Positions 24,801 through 37,300 of a stretch of DNA of 64,000 nt are shown piece after piece (the stretch's first letter is position 1; each line of letters begins with the position of its first letter). A program made the translations under genes and the position numbers. A model generated the notes under the pieces. It was not told where the DNA came from and ran no database searches. It saw only the letters and a list, made by a program, of their open reading frames with translations. Source of the stretch: Mimachlamys varia. Lineage: Eukaryota > Mollusca > Bivalvia > Pectinida > Pectinidae. The DNA lies in the NCBI GenBank assembly GCA_947623455.1, contig OX392527.1:54170401-54234400 (forward strand). The letters run 5' to 3'.

Positions 24801-27800
24801 TCCCTTGCTCTATCTTGCTGCACCATCCCTAGCTTTATCTTGCTGTACCATTCCTTGCTCTGTCTTGTTGTACCATCCCTTGTTCTATCTTGTTGCACCA
24901 TCCCTTGCTCTATCTTGCTGCACCATCCCTTGCCTTATCTTGCTGTACCATTCCTTGCTCTATCTTGCTGCACCATCCCTTGCTCTATCTTGCTGTACCA
25001 TCCCTTGCTCTATCTTGCTGCACCATCCCTTGCTCTATCTTGCTGTACCATCCCTTGCTCTATCTTGTTGTACCATCCCTTGCTCTATCCTGCTGCACCA
25101 TCCCTTGTTCTATCTTGCTGTACCATCCCTTGCTCTATCTTGCTGCACCATCCCTTGCTCTATTTTGCTGTACCATCCCTTGCTCTATTTTGCTGTACCA
25201 TACCTTGCTCTTTCTTGCTGTACCATCCCTTGCTCTATCTTGCTGTACCATCCCTTGCTCTATCTTGCTGCACCATCCCTTGCTCTATCTTGCTGCACCA
25301 TCCCTTGCTCTATCTTGCTGCACCATCCCTTGCTCTATCTTGTACCATCCCTTGCTCTATCTTGCTGCACCATCCCTTGTTCTATCTTGCTGTACCATCC
25401 CTTGCTCTATCTTGCTGCACCATCCCTTGCTCTATCTTGCTGTACCATCCCTTGCTCTATCTTGCTGCACCATCCCTTGCTCTATCTTGCTGCACCATCC
25501 CTTGCTCTATCTTGCTGCACCATCCCTTGCTCTATCTTGCTGTACCATCCCTTGCTCTATCTTGCTGCACCATCCCTTGCTCTATCTTGCTGCACCATCC
25601 CTTGCTCTATCTTGCTGCACCATCCCTTGCTCTATCTTGCTGCACCATCCCTTGCTCTATCTTGCTGTACCATCCCTTGCTCTATCTTGCTGCACCATCC
25701 CTTGCTCTATCTTGCTGCACCATCCCTTGCTCTATCTTGTACCATCCCTTGCTCTATCTTGCTGCACCATCCCTTGTTCTATCTTGCTGTACCATCCCTT
25801 GCTCTATCTTGCTGCACCATCCCTTGCTCTATCTTGCTGCACCATCCCTTGCTCTATCTTGCTGCACCATCCCTTGCTCTATCTTGCTGTACCATCCCTT
25901 GCTCTATCTTGCTGCACCATCCCTTGCTCTATCTTGCTGTACCATCCCTTGCTCTATCTTGCTGCACCATCCCTTGCTCTATGTTGTACCATCCCTTGCT
26001 CTATCTTGCTGTACCATCCCTTGCTCTATCTTGCTGCACCATCCTTTGTTCTATCTTGCTGTACCAGTCGGCATAAACGCTTGGTACGGTGATACAAATG
26101 TAAACGTTACTACCACCTGAGAAGTACTATGTGTACTTTGATTAATGGCAAAACGCTGGAAATATTTCTTACGGCGACACACACTGTTGATTGACTAAAC
26201 ATGACGTCATTTTATTAAATAACATCGCCTTATTTAATTGTAATGACGCCAATAATCATGTGATATTCGTCGTTTCAGGTACCCCCGGGAACAGGAGACG
26301 CTCCCAAACCATTTCTACTTCAGTGACTATGAACGTCATAACGCGGAAGTGGCCGCATTCTATCTCGACAGGTACGGGTCTCTATTGGTCAAGTAGACTG
26401 ACCACTAGTGGCCACTGGTAATTTACGCTAGTAAGGTGGCGATTTATGTTGCCGTAGACAACTTGCTCAATTTGTTATTGGGTTACTGCATATCGATATG
26501 CTGAAGAGCACTACGTTTTTTCAAGACGTGATTCACAAAATGATCGCCATTACAGACATTGCGCGAGTTTTATACAGTAAAAAAATTCCCAAATAAAAAT
26601 CCTAACAATTATGTCAGCGTTGCCAGTGCAAAGATTACAAAGTTCATCCCATAAAAACAGGTCGTTGTAAGCATCATTAGATTCTTCCTCACCTAATGAG
26701 GACTCCGCCGACGCCAGGTGTATATCATAACCCGTACCTGTACCACCACAAAACAATTTTTAAAAGCTTATTTGAAACTTCAAGCACTGGAACCAGATAC
26801 CGTACACCTAAAAACTGTCTATTGTTTATCTATTGTTCACTACATGACTGTTTGTACGTCAACGCTATGATATATGTTTTGTGCTTGTGAAATCAAGTGT
26901 AGTGTCTGTACCTGCACCACATGTGGCGCCCGTAAAGAAACACTCTATAGCTTATTTGCTCTTAACGGTTTTCTTAATATAAAATTTTGAAATAAGATGT
27001 TTAAAATACCAACATTCATGAGTATTTGTTCAGTTTTAAGATGTTGTTGGATATCAATATGTAATTATAAAATAGTTTTCGCAAAAAGAAATTATCACTT
27101 ACTTATGTTCACTTATATTGCCATCGCCGGTTACATGTCTTCTATGCTACTCATTTACATAGATCATTTGCATAAATGAATATTCATCATTATCTACAAA
27201 AAACAACAACTCACTGTGTATTACTTTTTATTTACGAGAAACGGTCTGGCATTAGTGTCATCTAAGATATGGTTATAATGCCACGAAAAACAATTAAGCA
27301 AGCAGTTTAGCCTGAGTTTTGTAAAGACTTTAGTATATTAATGTATTTGGGTCAAACTTTCACTTATTTATAAGTCTAAACTGCACGATCAACAGTTTTT
27401 CCTAGATCTGTATACAATCTGTTTGACAGGTTTATTAAAAATAATATTTATTACTATTAATAATGATCTCTTAAGTCAAGTAAAACATGTTGAAAATTAT
27501 TCGCGTCGATAAGTATCGTTTGTTTGTACATTTGCATGTTATGTCACAAATAACGATTTATAAAGTGATATAAGTTGATATATAAATGTGTATACTGCTT
27601 AGCGAATCATTTTTCGTGAGTATCTATTAACGTAAAAATGATTTTAAACCTTTTTTTCGTGTAAAATCGAATTGCGAAATGAATGATTGAATTTGCATTG
27701 CACCTCCGGTAAAAACGTCATTCAAAAAAGCAAAACCGGCCTACAAGCAACCCCCTATGCCTTTGTTGTGATACTGATATTGGCGACTTATTTGGTTTGT

Positions 27801-28086
27801 GATTAAATGTCCATCATGGAGATAGTCTGATATGCATCTATGGAAAGTTAGGTTTTTACGAGTATGCTTAGTAAACGATACTTATAACGAATCTCAGGGC
27901 ACCAAGGAAATTGATTTGTTATAAACATAGTTCGTTTTATATGTATAGCGAATCTTTTTTTTTTTTTTTGTATTTGTTTTATTTTTCAGAAATTTTACAT
28001 AAATACAATTACAACACATGTTAACATTCATTCTCACACTCACACTTTCTGATCGACAATACAATATCAACATCACGACATAAATG

Positions 28087-28151
<65 letters not shown>

Positions 28152-28303
28152 CAACCATCATCATCAGCAGCATCATCATCATCACCACCATGATCGTCAT
28201 TATCATTTTGATCATGATCGATCATAATCATCACCATCATCCTTATCATCATCACCTTAACATCACCAAAGCATCATCATAATGACATCATCAATATCAC
28301 CTT

Positions 28304-28337
<34 letters not shown>

Positions 28338-31300
28338 CAACCATCATCATCACCACCACCATGATCACCACCATGATCGTCATCATGATCATGATCGATC
28401 ATAATCATCACCATCATCCTCATTATCCTCACCTTAACATCACCAAAACATCATCATAATGACATCATCAATATCACCTTACCATCGTCATCATCACCAC
28501 CACCATGATCACCACCATGATCACCACCATGATCGTCATCATGATCGTATAGCGAATCTTGAAAATAATAGTATACGCAAACTCCAAAATTCAGGATAGA
28601 AAATATGAAAACAATTCAACTAAAGAGAGATTTATTTAATATAATTAGTATCGTATAACTATCGATAAATTATCATCTCGGTCAAAGTTCAATAATGACA
28701 AAATTCAAGTCATATATGTCATTTTTGAGTGCCCTGGTAATTATATAGATAACTGTATACTTATATATATTCTTTACATTTAATTTAGAGTACTGGGATT
28801 CTATCGAGTTCCACCGACTGCCGGGAGAATTGTCAATATGACGCGAGATATTAAGCGTCTAGCAGACCACAAATTGGCCAAAACATTTTTCATATCTCCA
28901 GGTAAGTATTTACTAGACTGATTAAAAATAACACTGAAAACTATTTTTTTGTTCAGTTAGTAGGCGGATACAACTGGGGTTCTGAGTTTAATCGTTAACA
29001 ATTCTGTAGTGTAACATACAGATGAATGAACCCTGCGATAGCATTGTTCATCAATATTATTACCCACCCACAAAATGGCTAGCCAAAACCAGAACATATG
29101 GTAACACTTAACATTGAGTAATAATAAACATTACGTCTTTCATGTTATGGAGGGATAGAACTGTAAACGGGATACGTCGACAGTCTAATATAAAACTAAT
29201 GTACAAAGAATCTCATTATGTGTATACTGGTACTCCCCATACTGCACTACTTAACTAGCGAACTTCAAAACATATATTTATGGGTAAGCTTAGCTCCTTT
29301 TTGAAAATTATAGTAAGACTTTAATATTTTGCCAATTGAGTACTTTTGATAATTTGGGAGGAGAAGCCGTCCTGAATTAGTATACTCTTGAAGGAAGGGG
29401 CGCCCTCTTCAGTGTTTCAGTAGGACATAAAGGATAAGCCTGATAATGAACTGAAATAGTCTATAGTTAAGTAAATATCAAATAAGGTTCCTTTTAGGCC
29501 AATCAGTCCTGGATAAAAAATGAGTAGAAAAAGTTAAAAAGGATAAATGAAATTCGAATTCTTCATTGAGATGAATTTCCTGACCTCCAAATGTCTATTG
29601 AGACTGGGTCGATTTTACTCTGAAATGGTTGTTTCTAATTTGTAAACATGTTCCGGATCATTGGGAACCGGATTGTTTGGAACCAGGCAAGTATCCTATC
29701 AAAATGCCGTATGAACTTTTTGCGAGACTAAAACCTTGTGATTGCGGTGAATGTTGAACTACATGAATATTGTAAAATTTCTTTAATTTCAGCCAACAAT
29801 CTCTGTTTCCATGGCAGCTGTTCGTACTACTGCGACACAGGCCATGCGATATGTGGAAACCCGGATTTAATCGAGTCGTCAATGGCGGCTTTCCTTCCGC
29901 CGGACAAGATTGCAGCTCGGAAGACATGGCGTAACCCATGGAAACGGTCGTACAGCAAACACCGTAAAGCATACTGGGAGGTTTACGATGACTTGTGCGA
30001 TAAAGTGAAGACGAAGTCTCCGTACAACACCGGTCGTCGTCTATTGGACCTCATGGACACCCATATATTTGACTTCATGACAGGTAAATTAATAATTGTG
30101 TGAGTTCATTGATACCTCTTCGAAATGTTTTGGTAAACTGTTACAATTCCATTGGCCCATCCACACATGAAAGGTCATTAGGGCCAAAATATCACAAAAA
30201 ATAAGGTCGCATGGTGACGATTTCTATATACAATGAGGTCATTTGGTGGTCATTTTATTGAACAATCCACACTGTTTAGACGTCCCCAACAAGACTGCGA
30301 TGTTACAGTAGATACCATAACTTTTCGTTGCCGTCCTCATTTAGAGGGTATAAGAAACATGTCCCATTTAGAGGGTATAAGAAACATGTCTCATTTAGAG
30401 GGTATAAGAAACATGTACCATTTTTGTGAACGTTTCCTAACTTAAGGAAATTCCTTAATTTAAAAATCTCCATAGAAAAGCAATACAAAACGATTTACCC
30501 CTTTACTTTTGTCTGTAATTCTTTCCTGTGCCGATTTTTAAATTAAAGAATTTCCTTAAGTTCAGAAATGCTTATGAAACTGGGCGTGTCCAGAATCCTG
30601 GGATACCTTAAACATGTTATCTTATGATCTTACAATACTTATATGTTTTAACTTCTAATCACACCAACTCGGCGTCTTTATTTAAAGTTTGATCTCATTG
30701 CAATCACAGGCACTTGTAATTCCTATATCGAAGATTTCGGGGTTTCGAAGCTGTTCGTTGTTCTCTGACGTATCAAGCTGAAATAGGCCATTCTTTTTAT
30801 CATGGTTTTAGATGATTAATAACATAAAAAGAAAATTTGAAAATTTTGTTTTTTATATTGTATTTTTAGTTATTCATATTTCGCTATTATCTATATAACA
30901 TTAAAGATGGCTATTCTCCTGGCCACACGTGCCTGTGATTGTAATAGCATTCCGTCACCAATGCTTCCTCAATATAATTATCATCCGGGAATCCGACAAA
31001 CCAAAGGTTCCCATTGCGATACAATGGATAGCGAAATTAAGTGATAACGACATAGAAATGTATCTAAAAGCCTATTTCATAGGCAATCACAAGTGAGCGC
31101 TAATTGTGTACATAGCTAAATCTGCCATAGTACGCCTTTAGTTACAGTCAAAATACATTATAATCGTACACTGCTGTTGGTCTGTGTAAAGTATCATGCC
31201 TGTATTCCGATGTACGAGTATTGTGTGGTTCTGTATATATCGGGAATATTATATTTCGTAAATTTAAACGGTTATTTAGAAGAGAATCGGACAACAGTCA

Positions 31301-34300
31301 TACTCTTTTGCTCGACAAAAAATGGATGCTCGCGAAAGCTCGTTTTTATTTAAACATTTTTGTTAACTTATAAGCGATATCAATGTAATGAGTTGGTGAA
31401 ATCAATAGATTGAATTAGTTCAATAAGTGACACCAGCTATTTATTATCCTGATCATATTATTCCAAGGCAGTGGTATCATCTAATCAACACATTAATGAT
31501 ATTATATCATATGAACATTCATGCAATGGCAAAAGTCTACTTTGAACAGATGATACCACATGTTCCCTAAGTGGGACCGCGGCGGTTAAGGTGTTTGACA
31601 CTCTGATACCACGCACTAGCCCTCCATCTCAAAGTCGTGGGTTCGAGTCCTACCTGGGACAGTCGCCAAGTATTGATATGTGGTCGAGGTGTTTTCGACG
31701 GGAACTCCGACTTTCCTGGCACGTCATTAAATGACCTAGTTACACTGTAGCTGTTAATAGGGCGTAAACCACGAACAAACCCAACGACATCATACGCATT
31801 GCTGAAGTCAATACAACACGCTTCGCTTTATTAAGTCTCCCAAACGAATTGGGGGACTTATTGTTTTTACTCCATTTCTTATTTTTTTTCTGTTATCATT
31901 CTTCTTCTTCTTTCTCTTTCTTCAGCAAACAAGTTTCCAGAACTTTTCTCCGAAAGTATTATAGCGACACTAACGAAACTCCACATATCTATTGGTTGGC
32001 CGCTCTAGATGTACAATAGGCAGGCATATGTCGCGTGACGAAATTCAAAATGGCCGACATTTCCTGGCCTCTGATTAATTAAAATTCAAATATTGTCCGA
32101 TTTCAATGAAATTTGGTATGTATAGATATAACATGACTCTGCGAGCACAACCGCAACCTCGGTTTTATGACTTAACCCCATTTCATGGCCTCTGATTGGC
32201 CGAAATTAGATATCGTTCGATTTTCATGAAATTCGGTATATAAGTGTATTTTAGCACTGCGAGTCTAACTGCGGGGGTGTGGGGGCCTTGTGTAATGGTT
32301 CCCATTACAACTCGTACTAGGTTATATATCACTGCGGTCTCCCGAGATACCTTTTGTTAGCTGCAAGTTGTCACTACAGTGGTGACAAGGTTAAGTGTGG
32401 TGTCGCTTCATCGTCAGAGGACCCTTTTATCACGTGAGCTGGTAAAGACTAATCTTAACATAATACATACATAAATGTGTATTTCGCTCACTGTCATGTG
32501 TGCATGTGCATAATCATTCATTGTAAAGAGAGAAATTATTTGAAAATGAAAACCGAAAAGCTGCCATTGTGTCGGGGACACCAGTTATTTATTGGTATCT
32601 ACGTAAGTCAGGAGCCGACACGTCACTCTATGGGACCTGTGACGGCTACTTTCAGCTGTAACGCGTATGACGAACGACACGTTAGGCGATGTTGCTCCTG
32701 TAAATATTTTGGATTTGGTGTGTTTGTGATAATCATGCCCATCAGATGGCGTTGTCCTAATTTGGACTAAGTGATCGTAACATCCGACACTATCTTTTGA
32801 TTTTATCAATTCGGTAGGCTAAGGCAACACAATGGCATAGCAAAAGAGAAATGCATTAGTGAAGCAAGATGAAACTGTTGAAGTGGTCACCACGGTAATG
32901 GCGTATACACTCAATACAAGGGAACTCAGAAACTGTTTTTGTATTATAATACCCCGGCCTTGATTGTAAAATCCTCGATCATGATTGTAATTATCTCGAA
33001 CATGATTATCATACCCTCGAATATGATTGAAATACTTACGAGCGTTATTATAGTAACCCCCGAACATGGAAAATGAAGTGGTCTGGCGGTTTGTGTTCAT
33101 CTCCATATTCGTAAGGTTTACAGAGCAAATGTTTCTTACCGGAGGTTTTTCTAGGAACGGCTGTGGTTAAAACTAGGAACGGCTGTGGTTAAAACTTGGA
33201 ACGGCTGTGGTTAAAACTAGGAACGGCTGTGGTTAAAACAAGGAACGGCTGTGGTTAAAACTAGGAACGGCTGTGGTTAAAACTTGGAACGGCGGTGGTT
33301 AAAACTTAGAACGGCTGTGGTTAAAACTTGGAACGCCTGTGGTTAAAACTTGGAACGGCTGTGGTTAAAACTTGGAACGGCGGTGGTTAAAACCAAGGAA
33401 GACTTTATTTGGGTTGTCTATGTGCAATCCTGGTACAAATACAAGATGCAATATATACTGCTTGGCTAGAGAGATCTTCTTTAGCTCGATCGGTTGAGCG
33501 TAAGGCTAGCAAGCAAGGGAACCCGAGTTCTACTCCTGGTGGAGACATTTAGAATAAAATAATGACCTCTGTCCCATATAACTAACTGGTGAGAAGAGTT
33601 TCGGTAGAATGTCCAGATCGTTGCATGGCCTCAGTATGAAGGGGATTTAAGGTTTAGGGTATGATGATTACTTTTTGTGTTTCCTCATATGAATATCCTG
33701 GAGTAACATTGGAATACAGTCAGTGGGGATAACTACACCAGGTGATTTTGAATAGAAAGAGTTGTTATCGATCTCTCCAGCTCTCGGATAAACTGCCATT
33801 TAAGATTCTGAAGCAAGCAATGCTTTCCCTCATGTCATCTTGTCTCAAAGCGCGCTGGTCGTCTCTGTATTTCCCCCCAGTTTCATTTACAATATTCCTA
33901 TTGATGAAGGGTCCAACTGACCAGAGATAGATAAACGGTTAGATTGGTAATTATAGCTGACGAACATAACGCCGAACAAAGTCAAGGATGTACTCGGCTT
34001 TGATTTGAAAGGTTTTGTTTTTGTTTTGTATTTGGAAATCCTCTTCAGAATGTCACTTCTATTGATTTCAAGATATGGGAGATTCAGAGTTAGTCTGGGA
34101 GTTGTTAGACGCGTTTATTCTGTAACCACAATACAACTTCTAAAATGATATAAGGGTTCCGTTGGCACTGGGTCTTGTTTGACGGATCTGCAGGGCAATC
34201 ACAGAGAGTTTTACTTAAGCAGTACCAACGAGAGGAAGGTGAGAAGTGCTATGAAGAGTAGGGTGTGTTCAGTCATCCCACGGGCAATGTGATCTAACAA

Positions 34301-37300
34301 AATATGATGTTCAAACTTTGCTAGAACTAATAGGGCAGACGTAACGTAAAAAAGATGCAAAATCTATGTCAAATTTTATTTATAAATATTTGCAAAACAC
34401 AATTGACCTAATACATTGTTTGCAAGAAAATGGACTGTCGTTGCGACAAAACGGCGAAGTTATGCTGGAACATTAAACTTTCTCGCTTGGGGGAAAAACA
34501 ACCCGGAAATTATTAAGATTATTTGAGATTCTCTGTCTTGCAGCGGTGTCCCATTTCCTGTTGTCATATATTTTCTGTCAAATAGAGGGTATATCTGTAT
34601 ATATTATTGTGTAACTATGCTTTTTAATGTGGGTCTGTGTTAATTAATTGCTCATTCTGAACAAGTCATTTATTAGGATGAATAATATATGACCTGTTGT
34701 GGAATGAATGTCGGCTTATACAACTCACCAAGTGACATCTTCGTGACTTGTACAAAGCGACACATTTTGAGAAAGCAAAAATGCACTTATTTCTGTATTT
34801 ATTTTTTAAAAGAAAAAGGAGGAAAATGATATTTTTCTTGAAATACATTTTCGTCTTAATACTATTGTACTAAATGACAAAAAAATAATATTTAAGGTAA
34901 GTTTTAACTTCTTACAATTAGTTATAAGATATGTAGCTTTTGTCTGGCTATTTCACTGTGTGCAGTCATGCCAAGCTGCATTTACATATAAATTGCATTT
35001 CCATGTAAGTCAGTTACATCCAATTAAGAGTCTTGGTTAAATAATTGCTGTGAAAATATTTCATATAAACGTCATGGCATAAAATGTCTATCCTAGCACA
35101 AATTAAAATGGTACAATAGATAAAATGTTTCACAGGGTCCAGCTATTTAGACGCAGACCCGATAGTGGTAAGAGTAAGAGTAAAGCATGTACGCCATGTA
35201 GCAGCATCGTTGTGGCATTGGCTTTAACCCAATCACCACTGGAGACGTATTTAAACTCTTCAAATTCAAAGTTTGAAATAGTCCATTATGACAGCTTATT
35301 GGTCAGTGTGTTGAATGCTTTCAAACAATTTGTTTACGAAATAAAGATATGGTAGACGCATCCATGTATGAAAATAAACATGAACATATCTATTGGTAGG
35401 GCTGTCGATTTAGTTTGGTGTGGACACAGCAGAAAGTGGTTGCTTTGCTTCTGCAAGAGAATGGGAAGGTGAGAGACCTTCCAACGTGACACACCCTTGT
35501 CTGTCCTATTTAAATATACGAATTTTTAACGTCTCATCCACAAGTCGCTAATTGAACAATGTTTTATAATAATAATTTTCTTGATGAGTTCATATCAAAT
35601 ATAAATGGAAAGACACAGATATTTTCTTCTAAGCTACACATAGTTACAGAAGGTATTTAAGTAAATGTCTCCATCTATTTCCTAAAAAAATCACCGGTTC
35701 CCCACACCTTTTTGAAAATGGCTGCCGCTGAGTAATTACATACTGCAGTGCTGAGTAATTATGTCCCCCAAACGAAGTGGGGGGACATATTGTTTTTGCT
35801 CGGTTTCTTATTATTATTATTATTATTCTTGTTTATTCCACTTTCTTCCGCCGCGGAGGTTTCCGACCGTTTTCTCAAAAACTACTGGACGGATCTTCAC
35901 GAAACTTCACACACATACTCATTAGGGGCGGGGTGTGTGAAAACGGGTTGTTTTTTCGCGACCGGAAGTCCAAGATGGTCGCCAGAGCTAATTTCCGGTT
36001 TTCAAAATTCAGTCTCCGATTTCAGTAAAAATTGGTACATGGGTGTTTTAAGGGATGCTGAATAACATGGTAACATTTTCGTAAAGTTTGGTTGCCACCG
36101 AAACGAAAATGGAGGCCTCTGATTGGTCGAAATTTATATATTGTCCGATTTCAATGAAATTTAATATATATGTGTAGTATTACACCAACAACATTGTCGT
36201 CACATCCGTTTCATGATTCGTCAACATGGCCGCTATTTCCTGGCTTCTGATTGGTCGAAATTTATATATTGTCCGACTTCAATGAAATTTAATATATATG
36301 TGTAGTATTACACCAACAACATTGTCGTAACCTCCGTTTCGTGATTCGTCAACATGGCCGCTATTTCCTGGCTTCTGATTGGTCGAAATTTATATATTGT
36401 CCGATTTCAATGAAATTTTATATATAACTGTAGTAGGACACCACGGACATTGTCGTAACCTCCGTTTCGTGATTCGTCAACATGGCCGCTATTTCCTGGC
36501 TTCTGATTGGTCGAAATTTATATATTGTCCGATTTCAATGAAATTTTATATATAACTGTAGTAGGACACCACGGACATTGTCGTAACCTCCGTTTCCTAA
36601 TTCGTCAACATGTCCGCTGATATATGGGGTGTCAGCTATATTTCCATTGTGAGTTCATTGGGCTCATCAGTTCCGACCAAAGGGGTAGTTTGGGGGACAT
36701 CTGTAATGGTACCCCATTACAATTAGCACTTGTTACATACTGCAGTGCTGAGTAATTACATACTACAGTGCTGAGTAATTACATACTGCAGTACTGAGTA
36801 ATTACATACTACAGTGCTGAGTAATTACATACTGCAGTGCTGAGTAATAACATACTACAGTGCTGAGTAATTACATACTGCAGTGCTGAGTACTTACATA
36901 CTACAGTGCTGAGTAATTACATACTGCAGTGCTAAGTAATTACATACTGCAGTACTGAGTAATTACATACTGCAGTGCTGTGTAATTACTCAGCACTGCA
37001 GTGCTGAGTAATTACATACTGATGTGCTGAGTAATTACATACTGCAGTGCTGAGTAATTATATACTACAGTGCTGAGTAATTACATAATACAGTGCTGAG
37101 TAATTACATACTGCAGTGCTGAGTAATTACATACTGCAGTGATGAGTAATTACATACTGCAGTGCTGAGTAATTACATACTGCAGTGTTGAGTAATTACA
37201 TACTGCAGTGCTGAGTAATTACATACTGCAGTGTTGTGTAAATACATACCTCAGTGCTGAGTAATTACATACTACAGTGCTGAGTAATTACATACTGCAG

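Noticed and set aside
24483..26120. Long ORFs (545, 499 and 400 codons) in the 25-bp array
   Set aside because: Open in three frames only because the unit has no stop; intronic to a well-supported gene; no domain.
29658..29972. 104-codon minus-strand ORF over exon E
   Set aside because: Antisense shadow of the conserved FAM20C-like exon.
35748..36065. Hydrophobic ORFs at the start of the hairpin-ended element
   Set aside because: The hydrophobic run comes from an ATT microsatellite; no domain; the element looks non-coding.
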